From contig JAEMWC010000005.1 of assembly GCA_016490735.1 (NCBI GenBank), forward strand, positions 1,425,001 to 1,489,000: a stretch of DNA of 64,000 nucleotides. Direction: 5' to 3'. Position numbers and translations under genes: made by a program. Positions within the stretch are counted from its first letter, which is position 1, and the number at the start of each line of letters is the position of its first letter. This document shows, piece after piece, positions 12,030 through 22,479 of the stretch. The DNA comes from Pachyseris speciosa (taxonomy: Eukaryota > Cnidaria > Anthozoa > Scleractinia > Pachyseridae). The notes under the pieces are model-generated. The model had not been told where the DNA came from. It searched no databases and was given only the letters and a program-made list of their open reading frames with translations.

Positions 12030-12354
12030 ATAGCTGTTCAAAAAGGTTTTTTCAAATTCCGCCGTGTTTTTGCCCTGAAATCGTCGTTCAAATTTCCCGC
12101 TTGAGCCACGCCCATCAAACTTGACCGAGCTAGTACCATGGGTATATTCCTGATCTGACGTCACAAACTGCTTTGCATGCATGTTTACAAAGACTTAATG
12201 AGGTGCAAATCAGTTTGTGACGTCAGATCAGGAATAGACCCACGCCCCTTACTAGCTCGGTCAAGTTTGATGGGCGTGGCTCAAGCGAGAAATTTGAACG
12301 ACGATTTCAGGGCAAACCACGGCGGAATTCGAGAAAAAAATTTTGAACAGCTAT
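12030..12354. mobile_element. Nested fold-back (about 148-bp arms, 26-bp loop)
   Basis: Arms 12030-12177 and 12204-12354 are nearly exact reverse complements. Both contain ATAGCTGTTC, GCCCTGAAATCGTCGTTCAA, TTGACCGAGCTAGTA and TGATCTGACGTCACAAACTG, or their complements. The loop is 12178-12203. It sits inside the larger TTAA element, so it is probably a later insertion. It carries two GACGTCA (CRE-like) words, one in each arm. Confidence 0.88.
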
Positions 12355-12457
12355 CTACTCCTTATGTATATACCAGAACCACAAAAAAAAAAAAATTGAA
12401 GACGATATAGACACTTTAAGCACATAAGAGCTGAGCGATTAGAGTTTAATTTCTTTA

Positions 12458-12460
<3 letters not shown>

Positions 12461-12503
<43 letters not shown>

Positions 12504-12513
12504 GTTATTATTA
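12461..12513. repeat. TTA microsatellite
   Basis: A run of TTA triplets with one interruption (TTG). Simple sequence inside the TTAA element. Confidence 0.95.
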
Positions 12514-13229
12514 TTTCATTTATTTATTTATTTTTTGAGTCTTTTGATGTTTGACTAACCTATTTTTTGAGATGAAAATTCTGAACAATTTGTAATCCCA
12601 AACGAGGTTAGTCATGCTGTTTTGTATACGAACAAAAGCATAATTTAAAGGCAGCGGCATTTTTGCATTCGGTCTATGCAGGTGTCCTCCAGAATGGTAG
12701 TCGGGTTACGTATATGTCGCTAGTAAATCAATTGCTATAATTTCATTATTTATGGTGTCCATTTACTAATTTCCAACTTCATTTACTCATCAATATTCCC
12801 TATTTCCCTAAATTAAACTAATCATTTGAGAAAAATTATCTCTTTCCAAAGATCTCTTTCCAAAAGAACGCTGTTCAGGTGGAGTCCCGCCTTAAATCAG
12901 AGAATTTTTTTTTCGATTGGACAGAATTTCATCTTGGGTGATGGGTATCCTTCCGTCTTTTCTCCCTCATAAAAAAAGAAACGTGTCACAAAAAAAAGAG
13001 TTCATTTTCTCCCCCATGACATGAGACCCTTTGAAAGAGAGACAAGAAGTGAAGTAAAGGCAAGCCAAAGGGGTTAAGACTCTTACAGCTTGGTAAAAAG
13101 ATTGTTATAAGACAGGTTCGTTTGCATGGTCAGACTACTTTATTATGAAATCAATCAGCTGCGACGTTCAGTATGAATTTACTTTCTCTGGGCTACAATG
13201 ATAGCATCTTAATGAACACACTACCTTAT

Positions 13230-13406
13230 ATAGAGTGTTTTCACATGACGTCACGATGGCCATAGTGTTCCAAAAACAAAGAAAGGGCGGCCATGTTGGT
13301 GTCCCAAACTAAACCTCTGGGAACTGAATTCTGTTTTTATGCAAATACTTTCTTTTGTTTCAGTAAATCAATATGGCTGGTAGTCACGTGAATGAAAACG
13401 CTCTAT
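13230..13406. mobile_element. Short MITE with TAGAGTGTTTTCA ends
   Basis: The left end TAGAGTGTTTTCACATGACG (13231) is matched by the complement of a right end, TAGAGCGTTTTCATTCACGTG, finishing near 13406. The body is about 177 bp and non-coding. The ends match well apart from a few substitutions, as expected for a non-autonomous DNA element. Confidence 0.75.
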
Positions 13407-14666
13407 CATGGCGAAGATTATAAATTCACGTAAGATAGAATATTTAAACTATCGCGAAAACAAGATAAAATACGCATACATCTAAAATTATCTTAAAAGC
13501 TACTATTTCTTTTGGTCTATATAACGTCGAAAATTATAAATTCACGTAAGATGTCGCAAAACAACATACAGAAAGTGTACACTGTTTCTCAGGAATAATG
13601 TAATACTAATAAGTGATATCCTAGATAGCAAATCCAGTTGCCTCATATACTTTTAAAATTTTTCAATGACAGTGATCATAATACACTATAGGATATGTAG
13701 TTTTAAGCAGTCTGATTGGTTCCCTACTTATAGTATACGACGAGATATCTGGTACCCACGAGATATCTCGTACCCATATCTCTCTCAAGCTTGCAATGAA
13801 ATGTCAATGCTATATCTGCGTCCAATGTTATACCGCTTTTATCTGAAAAGCCAGCGTTTTGAAACTATGGTTTTAGCAAAAAGCAAAAGCCGAGTGACTC
13901 TCCTGCGCTGCGCTTGTTTGCTTCTTTCTCCATCTACGAAACTGAATGTTATGACATCGCTGAAGAAAAGAGAATAACAACTATACGCTCACGCTGCGCT
14001 CACTCTCGCGACATTATTAAAACTACGAACTACTCCTAATTTAACATTGCCTTATTGATGGTTGACATTTTACATGTAATAAATTACCAATAAACTTAAT
14101 TGAAAACACTTGATTTGGAGTACTTAGCTTCTGAAAGCGATTATGATGGTCAACTGATGAGATGAGGCTTTTTCTATGAACCAGTACTTCGCTTCTCTAC
14201 TAGGTAACAACATCTAATCTTAAACTTTTTGCATTGGAAATAAACCTTGAATATATTAAGGGCAGTTCCCCTCTTTGTCTTTTTGTTTGTTTGTTTTTTG
14301 CGGTAAATAGAATTAAGCGAAATTTATAAAACTGTTGTTGATAAATATAAGCTGAACAACCGAACTAAAAACTGAACCTAATCCTTTGGCCTCCACATAA
14401 TAGTTGCTCACACTTTTTGAGTCTCTTGACGAAATCCTACAGTGAAATTTGAATAAAGCTATCAGCGAGACTCCGTTTGTTTGATGTAAAGAAAGATTCT
14501 CTGGAGTAACGGAATGAAATCGTAACTACAAAGTGCTAACTAGTACGAATGAATGCTTTTGCAGTGTCACGCAACATAAAAGTCTCGAGTATTGTCAAAA
14601 TGAATTTGAATTTAGCAGTTACATTTATAGGGAGGCAAGGACTACAAATACCTAACTGATAATTGT
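13407..14666. other. Intergenic / 3' flank of the minus-strand TRIM gene
   Basis: Contains a 103-codon plus-strand ORF without recognisable domains, and a local GAGATATCTGGTACCCACGA repeat near 13743-13775. No AATAAA was seen on the minus strand close to the TRIM stop codon. Confidence 0.4.
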
Positions 14667-16934
14667 TTAGCTTACAGAATCTCTGTACTTGAAAATCTGA
14701 ATCCTGTTGTTTCCCCAGTCACTGACAATGACACGTGTCCCACCAACCACTGAAACGCTCAGTGGAAACGCAAACTGGCCAATACCTTTCCCGTTGGTAC
14801 CAAAACTATTGAGAACAACCCCCTTAATATTGAAAACCTGAAGACGATGATTTTCAAAGTCGCAAACAATGATGTTTTGGTTTTTATCGATGGCAAGGCC
14901 GCGTGGACCACAGAATTCTCCTTTCTTGTGGCCGGGTCTCCCTATAATTCTCAGGAGGTCTCCATTTTGGTCATAAACTTTGACTACGTCATTTCCGGTG
15001 TCAGCGACTACAAAACGCTCTTCTACGTCATGATAAATTGCATACCTGGGATGGATAAGTCTGTCATTGCCGGCGTCTCCAAATTTGAAAAGGAACTTGC
15101 CATCGGGGCTGAATACCTGCACCCTGTGATTGTTCCAGTCAGTGACAATGACACGGTCCTTTCCATCCACGGATATCCCGCAGGGGCCGTTGAACTGCCC
15201 ATGAGCACTACCTTCTGAGCCAAACTTCTTGACGTACTTGCCGGTCTTGACATCGAAGTACTGTACACGGTTGTTGTCGCTGTCGGCTACGAGAACATAC
15301 TTTTGGCTTCGGTCAAAAGCGATGGCCATGGGGTGAAACAATCTGCCATCCTTCGTACCCTCTCCACCAAAATCGAGAATCTGTCCCCCGTCCGCTGTAA
15401 ACACGTGGATGCGATGTTTCAGGCTGTCGGAAACAACAATCTGCCCGTTGTCTGATCCAGCAACTCCGTGTGGTTGAGTGAATTTCCCATCAGGGTTGCC
15501 ATGCGAACCAAAGGACTTCAACGGGGATAGAATTGGTGGTTTTACTTCCACCATGAAGGGGCTGTCTTGGATGAGATGTCCACCAACTTCAATCTGCACC
15601 CTGTGAGGTCCAGGCACCCGAGGCAGGTAACTGACATCGTAGGTTCCATTTCTGTAGTTCCGAACACTGCTCTCTATGATGCCCCACATCGAGGACTTCA
15701 CTTCCACCACCACGTGGTCGATCTCGCTGTAGCAGACCTCACCCTGAGCGTTTCTGGTGGTGACTGTGAACTCGGCTTCTTCTCCCGCCGAGACATCATC
15801 TACGCCATCTCCCTGGGCCGTCGACAAAGAAGGCTCCGTAAGACTCGTGACAATTCTACCCAGGTTCGAGTTTTGAAGCGCGTCAAAGATCTCCGGGTCG
15901 GGAACGTAGCCCACATGTTCATTTTCTGCTGGATTTGTGCCCACTTCGATAGTCGCGATCTCCTCCACGCGTGACGTGACATGGTTCTTGACATTCAAAA
16001 TTTCTTCGCTGATATTTCTCTGGAGAAGATCTTCGATAAAAACGAAAGAGCTCTCGGTCTGCGACATCGTCGTCTCGTAGAGTTTTAACTGAAATGTCAA
16101 GTTCTCCAGTTTGTCTTTGCGAATGGCTTCCAACATCTGTATCATCTCCTCCTGATGGGCTCTAATAATAGCGACGAGGTTGTCCATCTTTGTGGTGACA
16201 TCTTTCTTCAGGTAGTCGATCTGTTCTTGTACCTCCATCGAGCGATTCTCGACGTTGCGAACACCGAACTCCACCATTCGAATCTTCTCCTTGAGTTTCG
16301 AGTTCATTTCTCGAAGCTTCAGTTTCTGCTCGCTGGCGGCCTCGTGAAGATCAACAATCCGATGCGTGTGTTGGATGGCGATATTGCATATGTGGCAGAC
16401 ACACGCGTCGCAGTCAAAACAAAAGTACTCCACGACTCCTTTCTCCTTGAATTTATGAGCGCAGAGCACCGGACGACGAAGCAAATCTTCGTAGTCTCGC
16501 ATCTTGAATTTTCCGAGGTTCACGGTGCGATGAGCGTTAGTTCGCGTAATAACATTGTGCGCGTTGAAGCATTCATCGCACATAAATGTGTCACACGCAA
16601 AGCAGAACGCGCTAAGTGTCACCTTCTTTTGGCAATTTCCACAGGCTGCATCAGGATAATTGCGCCGTTTGGCGATGAGGAGATCAAGCAGGCGCGTGAT
16701 GTAGAAATTTGAAGGGAATGAATCGAACTGGTTGCCCTCTGGTTTTCGGATATCGGTTTGGCAGAGTGGACAGGCGATACTCGTCTGATATGGCCGAGTC
16801 CTTGCGATTTCTTTCAAACATTCACAGCAAAATGTGTGAAGACAAGGCGTAAGTTTAGGGTTTCGAATAACATTAGAGCATAGAGGACACGTTAGCAGCT
16901 CCTCAAGGTTTTCCATAACGTTTTGGATGTCCAT
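14667..16934 (-). CDS. TRIM-NHL protein (TRIM2/3/71-like E3 ubiquitin ligase), 755 aa
   Basis: A single uninterrupted coding exon of 755 codons. A C3HC4 RING uses C16, C19, C31, H33, C36, C39, C55 and C58 (TCPLC ... CLHTFCCECL ... CPLC). The first B-box (about 98-135) has paired CGNC, CFAC and CDEC motifs. The second B-box (158-191) ends with the intact HTH ligands. A coiled coil follows (about 195-330). A filamin/ABP280-like domain (about 365-472) ends in SPFMVEV, and six NHL repeats (about 475-755) show units such as VADSDNNRVQYFD and VTDWNNHRVQVFS. This is the full TRIM2/TRIM3/TRIM71 order, known for RING-dependent ubiquitin ligases whose propeller binds RNA or protein partners. The chosen ATG (16932-16934) has a strong context, with A at -3 and G at +4. 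The domain order is clear; whether it is orthologous to TRIM2/3 or TRIM71 cannot be settled here. Confidence 0.95.
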   Translation of the reverse strand: MDIQNVMENLEELLTCPLCSNVIRNPKLTPCLHTFCCECLKEIARTRPYQTSIACPLCQTDIRKPEGNQFDSFPSNFYITRLLDLLIAKRRNYPDAACGNCQKKVTLSAFCFACDTFMCDECFNAHNVITRTNAHRTVNLGKFKMRDYEDLLRRPVLCAHKFKEKGVVEYFCFDCDACVCHICNIAIQHTHRIVDLHEAASEQKLKLREMNSKLKEKIRMVEFGVRNVENRSMEVQEQIDYLKKDVTTKMDNLVAIIRAHQEEMIQMLEAIRKDKLENLTFQLKLYETTMSQTESSFVFIEDLLQRNISEEILNVKNHVTSRVEEIATIEVGTNPAENEHVGYVPDPEIFDALQNSNLGRIVTSLTEPSLSTAQGDGVDDVSAGEEAEFTVTTRNAQGEVCYSEIDHVVVEVKSSMWGIIESSVRNYRNGTYDVSYLPRVPGPHRVQIEVGGHLIQDSPFMVEVKPPILSPLKSFGSHGNPDGKFTQPHGVAGSDNGQIVVSDSLKHRIHVFTADGGQILDFGGEGTKDGRLFHPMAIAFDRSQKYVLVADSDNNRVQYFDVKTGKYVKKFGSEGSAHGQFNGPCGISVDGKDRVIVTDWNNHRVQVFSPDGKFLFKFGDAGNDRLIHPRYAIYHDVEERFVVADTGNDVVKVYDQNGDLLRIIGRPGHKKGEFCGPRGLAIDKNQNIIVCDFENHRLQVFNIKGVVLNSFGTNGKGIGQFAFPLSVSVVGGTRVIVSDWGNNRIQIFKYRDSVS

Positions 16935-17605
16935 TTTACCGTTTGTTGAAGGTCCTTCACGTCGACTCTAACACTAATCGAGTGAATACGTTTCACGCCA
17001 CGCAAACTCGAGTTGTTAATTAAATTCAACAGACAGAAACCGCTGGTTATGACAAATATTTACAGCTGTGTCAGCTGGGGTCTTAAGTTCAAGCCCTTAT
17101 CCGCTTTCAAAACAATCAACGCTTTCTAGTCTCACTGTAGTCTTCATAGATATTTTGAGAACCGTGGTATTTACTTATTTTTCACAGATCCTCTGTGGGC
17201 GAACGCTTGGAACATTGGTGAAAGCAAACACTTCTTTTCGTGTTTACTCCACTGAGCAACCTTTTATGCCATGCGGTTCCAATTGTTTTCGCTTTCCTTA
17301 CAAACAAAATGATTGCCTTAGGCTACTTAGCTACTACTACTAGTTTTCTGTTTCTACGAAACGCAAATAGACCGGCACTACATTAAACATATCAAAAATA
17401 AGCAGAGATAAAAACCGAGAAATAGTTGCCTCAAAGGGCTACCATCGATTGCTGACCCGAATATAAACTCGTCAAGTTAAGTACAATCTTTATTGTAGCC
17501 TTTGTCAAAACAATTCCACGCAACAGCGATAAAAAACAATGATAACGATATTAGCATATAATTTCACAGCGTCGAAAACATGATAATTCAAAACCTTCTT
17601 CAATT
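16935..17605. other. 5' flank of the minus-strand TRIM gene
   Basis: Holds the presumptive promoter and 5' UTR of the TRIM gene. I see no clear TATA box or splice acceptor directly before the ATG. Confidence 0.4.
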
Positions 17606-17633
17606 CCCTTTTCAAGGCCAACTGAAAAACGAG

Positions 17634-17690
17634 AACTGGACTCTGGACTGGACTCTGGACTGGATCCTGGACTGGACTTTGGACTGGACT
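17634..17690. repeat. Minisatellite in left TIR (GGACTGGACTCT units)
   Basis: About five degenerate copies of a 12-bp unit. An inverted counterpart lies at 19203-19275, so the array is part of the terminal inverted repeat and not an independent satellite. Confidence 0.9.
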
Positions 17691-18527
17691 ATATAAAAAA
17701 TTAATATACGCTGAACAACAAAAACGGTAAAAACTGTAAAATACCTGGCCGTCTATGAAGTTATGTGGCTTCTTATCACTACAGTTATTTCAAACCACTA
17801 CACTCTCCGAAAGGAGCTCTTGTTCTGCACACTACAATATAAACTCTAGGTGTATACCAAGACTCGCTCCCTTGAGGAAACACGTCCATATTGTCATATC
17901 TAGCACTCTATATTTGCTCTTTATTTGTAATCTTGTTGTTGTTTATTTTACTCTCAAGTTTAGTCACCACGGATAAAGGACCACCCCTATAGTGAACATT
18001 TTCATCAAGTTGCAGTTCTTACCACACAAACGTTAATTTCACACGAAACCACACTAATGTAACTGTACCGATAACACTTAAAAGGTTGATAACAGTACGC
18101 TTTTTCTGGTGTATGTTTGCTTGTATTCCAGTATCGATGGTAATTTGTGAAAGACGATAACTGCAAAAATATACGAAAAAGAAAAGAGTGACGAAGCTAC
18201 TCTACATTCTTGTGCAGTTAATTTGTGCATTGTATAGAATGAAAATAAAGTAGCGAACGAAAAAGGACGATTGTCTAATTGGTACAAAGGCTATTTATTC
18301 CGTTACATTTAGAGGTGTTCAACACTTCCGAAACGAAAAGATATTCCTGATAAGATATCTCAAAGCAAGAGAATTTTAAGGCGTTGTGGCTCCCTCCCTG
18401 TTGCGTATGCCTCTGTGCATCGTTTTCGGCTAGTGTCTTGAAGGCATCTATCAGATTGCTCTTCTATTTGATTAAATTTTAGCTTGTACGAGTTCGCGCG
18501 ATTAATTTTTCGGTATATTTTTGTAAC

Positions 18528-18674
18528 ATGGACGAAAGTCCTAAGACAAGTACTAACTACGCTGGAGTTGTAAGCGAAATGGAAACGTCTCGTAGCTGGC
18601 TGACGGCGTACCAATTGGAAAATGAAGAGGAGGCCACGACTATTGCTTTGGCGGAATCGCTCAAAAGTGTCAAG
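18528..18674 (+). CDS. Small UIM-like protein, exon 1 (codons 1-49)
   Basis: The ATG has a strong context (AAC before, G after). The frame encodes 49 residues beginning MDESPKTSTNYAGVVSEMET and ends at a GTAGTT donor, CAAG|GTAG. The segment ENEEEATTIALAESLKSVK resembles a ubiquitin-interacting motif: an acidic run, then Ala, three residues, Ser, Leu, Lys. If the donor is not used the frame stops three codons later. The exon is below usual ORF-length cut-offs. It lies wholly within the TIR element. I do not recognise the protein; the UIM assignment is inference from the A-x-x-x-S-L pattern. Confidence 0.5.
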
Positions 18675-18787
18675 GTAGTTAATTAGTTTTGTTGTCCAGT
18701 TTTAACATGCAATGATTTTCATCTTTTGTTGCCCTTAGTAAGCGACCATCCTTGTTTCTGATAATGCATGCTTCGCTGTTCACTTAG

Positions 18788-18871
18788 GAGGAACGAATCA
18801 ATTCTTCCAGTGACGATGATGACGATGAATACTTTAACAGGCTAACACCTGGCTTAAAAGGTTTTGCTTAG
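18788..18871 (+). CDS. Small UIM-like protein, exon 2 (codons 50-76 plus stop)
   Basis: A TTCACTTAG acceptor opens this exon in phase 0, matching the exon 1 donor. It encodes EERINSSSDDDDDEYFNRLT, then PGLKGFA and TAG. The acidic D-run continues the charged character of exon 1, and the spliced product is 76 residues. The intron is 113 bp. A poly(A) signal was not located with confidence. Alternative donors inside GGTTTTG could extend the protein elsewhere. Confidence 0.45.
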   Translation, partial: EERINSSSDDDDDEYFNRLTPGLKGFA

Positions 18872-20000
18872 TTTGTAGTCCTGTCTGGTTCAATTATAGT
18901 AATCGTGCGCGAAGCGATCGCACTTAACATATCGAATATATTGAATTGGACTACATTCCTAACATTCTTTAGACAGCGCACGCATGAGATATATCGTCGT
19001 CACAGCATTCACGTAATAGTAACTTGACTTGATTTAAAGTTACTGGGTAGCATTGTTCGATTTTTCGTTTAAGTTCCTTTTGAAAAAAAAAAAAGCATTC
19101 TCAAAACGTGTTGAAAGCGTTGAAAAAATTCCCCGCTGGTTAATAATTAAAAAGAAATAGTTAATTGTTATATTATTACTTAATTATTAACTTCGTTTAA
19201 TAAAGTCCAGTCCAATGTCCAGTCCAGGGTCCAGTCCAGAGTCCAGTCCAGAGTCCAGTCCAGAGTCCAGTCTATATTTTCCAGTTGGCCCCCTTTTCAA
19301 GGCTAATCTCGGCTTGCTGAATGCTAGTTTACAGAGGTTCATCCCCTGTCAAAAAGCCTGACCACTCAATTCACGATCAATCCACTTCATTTGAGCAAGA
19401 GACAGATCGGGATACCTTTCTATTGCATTGCCGAGATGCACTGAATACCTTCAACCAAATAACATGGTTTGTTAAACTGACTGCACAAAGTATGGCCGTC
19501 AATGCAAAGGCCATTTAATTTCTTTGGATTTTTCGGCTCTTCTTCTCCGAATTTCAGCCGACCTTTTGTCGGTTTCCGAAAAGACTCATTACATTACCCC
19601 TCGGAAAACAAAAGGAGTTAATTCTCCAGTTGATACCCGGCACAGTAGAGTCGCGGCGCTGTGAAACAGACGGCCCTCTAAACAAGGTACTGTTGGTTCG
19701 TCCTTGATGTTAAACGAAACGGGAAGACGGGGGCAGGCAAAACGCGAGGTACTATTTATCCACATAAACCACATCTGTTCGCTGGATATCCGAAGATTTC
19801 AAGTAATTTTGAGTAAGTTGCGCGTCTGTTCTGCATCACAGGCAAACAATAACAAGCTTTTAAAGCTGTCAACACAGTCTGCCAATAGTTCAGCGCGCGT
19901 GTCACGCTATACTATGTAATTGTTCTCTCGGTCAAGCTGTATTTCCAGCGTTCGACTGGCCTGTTCCAGGCGTTCAGATAGTAAACGGAGCGCGATAGTA

Positions 20001-21257
20001 CCGGTGTCACAGTGATATGTGTATCCCCTTCTCATATTACTTCAGTGTTTTGTGTATTCCCCGGTTCCCTCCCAGGATACACAAATCCCTAGTGTTTTGG
20101 GTATCCCCTCCAAAACAAATCAGGATTTCGCGAGAAATTCGCAAAGATACAAAACACGAAGAGCGGAGATGAACATTGTAAACCATAGCATCTTATATAG
20201 ACTTGACCATCAGGATGTTGCGGGAAATTCGCAAATTACCGGCGAGCGATGGATTCCGCAAAATACGGAAACCTTTTGCATGATGTGAAAAACCAGGTTT
20301 ACCCTGAAGTTACCCTGAAGGGTTTACGAAACAAGACCAAATGATCTTGCGAAGATTAGCCAGAAAGTTCGAGTATGATTTTTAGTTAGAATCCTTGTTC
20401 GCTAAGTACTACCTTTCACACGTAATGCATATGTCATCGGCTTCCACGTGGTGTCGACCCCCGGGCTAACCAGGGGGGTTGTAAAATCAGTCAAGCAAAC
20501 TTGAGGAATTTCCCCAGGGGGTCGGGGAATCTTTCTAGACAAAGTCCCCTGGGTTAGGAGTCTCTCAGCTGAAAATTCCCGTGACATCCTTTTCAAGCTT
20601 GTGAATTCCCCCACCTCTAATCTTTGATCGTAGAACAATGTCAAGATTTTCCCCTACCCTCGGGCAATGAATCCCGTCCATCTCTTTGTATTCCCCCACA
20701 TATCTCCCTGGTAGGCCCGGGGGTCGACCCCACGGGGAAGCCGATGACATGTGCATAACGCTTTTGGAGGTCAAGAATGCAGACGCTCGAGCTTCAAATT
20801 TTGTTCATAATTTAATATCGTTATACACACAACTCACACAGACAATGACTAAACACATTTTTGTTCATGCTTGCCAGTTGTTTTTTTCACTCTGTGCCAT
20901 CGAATGCTCGTTACCGCCGGAGGTTGTGGTACGGCGCCTGTAAACACTTTTAACTACGCGCTGTTCAACGTTTGAAGTGTTGTTAATAGCAGGGATGAAT
21001 GTTTCCATTTCGCTCATGTTTTGAGCGAACTGTTATTACCAGGGGATTTCTTTACGCGCAATATAAACCAACCAAACGAGGCCGACGATATAACTCTAAC
21101 ATAAATCTACACTTCTCAGCCGTAAAATCCGCTATTGACAATCTGACTCTCGCCTCAGTCTAATGTATTTGACGCCATTTTGCCAGCAATCAGTGTTTTG
21201 TGTATCCCCAACGGGGATACACATATCACGGGGATACACATATCACTGTGACACCGG
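20001..21257. mobile_element. 1.26-kb TIR element (CCGGTGTCACAGTGATATG ends)
   Basis: The left end CCGGTGTCACAGTGATATGT at 20001 is the exact complement of the right end finishing at 21257. The match covers about 28 bp, through GTATCCCC. Sub-terminal copies of CAGTGTTTTGTGTATCCCC occur at both ends, and the right end repeats GGGGATACACATATCAC twice. No target duplication was clear. No transposase was found. A smaller inverted-repeat element is nested inside (20421-20760). Confidence 0.72.
20421..20760. mobile_element. Nested MITE with about 50-bp TIRs
   Basis: Arms near 20421-20474 and 20707-20760 pair through TGTCATCGGCTTCC and GTCGACCCCCGGGC with few mismatches. It is non-coding; the 80-codon ORF across it has no features. 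Confidence 0.72.
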
Positions 21258-21400
21258 CAGAGAGAGGCGAAAATAAGGCGGCGAAAAATGGAGGGGGGCT
21301 TGGGACGGGAGGCGGAAAGGAACGCCTGTAAAACTTCTTTAAAATACCAGAATCTAGTATACCCTCTGATTGGTGAATTTTGACAGTTGCTGTCAACACA

Positions 21401-21721
21401 AAGCGCGATCATGGCGGATCAGGTGAAACATCTCACGCAAAGTTCCAAATGGTAGTAAACAACGTGCTGAAGAACTTTCCACACATTGTTTTGCTTTGCG
21501 AAGAGCAGGTAGATTGCTTGGAAAATCTTGTCGCTGGGAGAGACGCTTTGCGATCCCCCAGCGAATGGGTGGAAGTTGTGAAATCGTGTACGGAAATCCC
21601 CGAGAGCTTGACTTTGTCAAAGGAATGGAGAAAACAATCTCAGGAAGGAGACACGCGGATAACTCCTCAGCACTTTACGGTTCAAAATACTAAGCGAGTA
21701 TCGCCTATCATTCGAGAATAA
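21401..21721 (+). pseudogene. Possible fragment of a RecQ-like helicase N-terminus
   Basis: An open frame of about 110 codons reads VVNNVLKNFPHIVLLCEEQV and then DCLENLVAGRDAL. This recalls the Q-motif and the stretch before Walker A in RecQ-type helicases, which in cnidarians are multicopy. The expected Walker A (GxGKS) does not follow; the frame changes character after GRDAL. A small deletion in a dead copy would explain this. The assignment is tentative. Confidence 0.28.
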
Positions 21722-21739
21722 TTTTGATTAATTGCGAAC

Positions 21740-22130
21740 GGACTGCATTAGATATATGTATTTATTCGTATCAGCTGGATGAGGTCGCATTTTCAAAACT
21801 GGATTGACTATAATGGGGTTGCATTTTCAATAGAGTTACTAGAATGGGGTCGCACATTTTCGGGATTTTGCACTGTAGGGGAAACGTAAAGTGTGCTACA
21901 TTCAGGTTCACGTTAACAAATGTGTCAATTTATTTTAGGATGACCTACTTAAAAGGCTTTATAAGGTAGATGCATAAACAAAAAGTGACTAAGTTGGGAT
22001 CACGAAAATTACATTTGCCCAAAAGTGACTAAGATGGGGTCTATAATCGGCCATAGAATAGACTATAACGGGTTAGGGGCTCTGAGAGGCCAGGGGCACA
22101 TACCCAGCAGAAATTGACCCAAGTAACCCT
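21740..22130. repeat. Degenerate repeat with ATGGGGTCGCA subunits
   Basis: Words of the type GACTATAATGGGGT, TACTAGAATGGGGTCGCA and GTGACTAAGATGGGGTC recur five or six times at irregular spacing. It looks like the decayed internal array of a repeat family. Confidence 0.55.
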
Positions 22131-22479
22131 CCCCCACCGCCCGATTTTCGTTTATTAACGACTGTTATCGATTTCTAACAACGGATTTCTTTGGGCGATT
22201 TACAGCTATTTACGTCAACTTATCGTTCAAATTTTCAGTGAAGGAGGCCCGTAAGAAGCTTGGAGAACGATCAGAATGCGTACAAAATCCCTACCAATGA
22301 AACTCTTTTTATTTTGCTTGATTTGGAAAGTGAAAAGAAGAGACGTTACTGGCTTTTTGTGTTATGGGCTTTTTATGACTTTGTTGTCTTACTTGACGGT
22401 TATTTATGGTGTACGAGTTGACGCTTTGAAAGCCAGACTAGTTTAGATGTTATTATTTCAGTTGCCCGCGTAGAAAGCG

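Larger units (their letters stand above)
10841..12895. mobile_element. TTAA-flanked 2.05-kb element with long imperfect TIRs
   Basis: The left end TTAAGGCGGGGTTACACCTG (10841) pairs with a right end whose complement reads TTAAGGCGGGACTCCACCTG (ending 12895). Similarity continues inward: GAGATAATTTTTCGCAAA and AATTTAGGGAAATAGGAAA at about 11005-11060 match complements at about 12790-12840, so each TIR exceeds 150 bp with gaps. TTAA at both ends suggests a piggyBac- or Kolobok-type target. No transposase frame is present. The ORFs inside (134, 130 and 102 codons) lack family features. A second fold-back element (12030-12354) and a TTA microsatellite lie within it. Confidence 0.7.
17616..19290. 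mobile_element. 1675-bp TIR element with 10-bp target duplication (Mutator-like candidate) carrying a small gene
   Basis: The element starts GGCCAACTG and ends CAGTTGGCC. The 10-mer CCCTTTTCAA stands immediately outside both ends (17606-17615 and 19291-19300), a perfect target-site duplication. The TIRs run inward for about 85 bp and consist largely of 12-bp minisatellite units, GGACTGGACTCT on the left and the complement on the right (19203-19275). A 9-11 bp duplication with long TIRs is typical of Mutator-like elements; hAT or P-type elements would give 8 bp. No transposase is inside. A two-exon small gene occupies the middle. Confidence 0.75.

Noticed and set aside
13666..13977. 103-codon plus-strand ORF as a gene
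   Set aside because: Overlaps a locally repeated GATATC/GGTACC region; no domain and no splice context.
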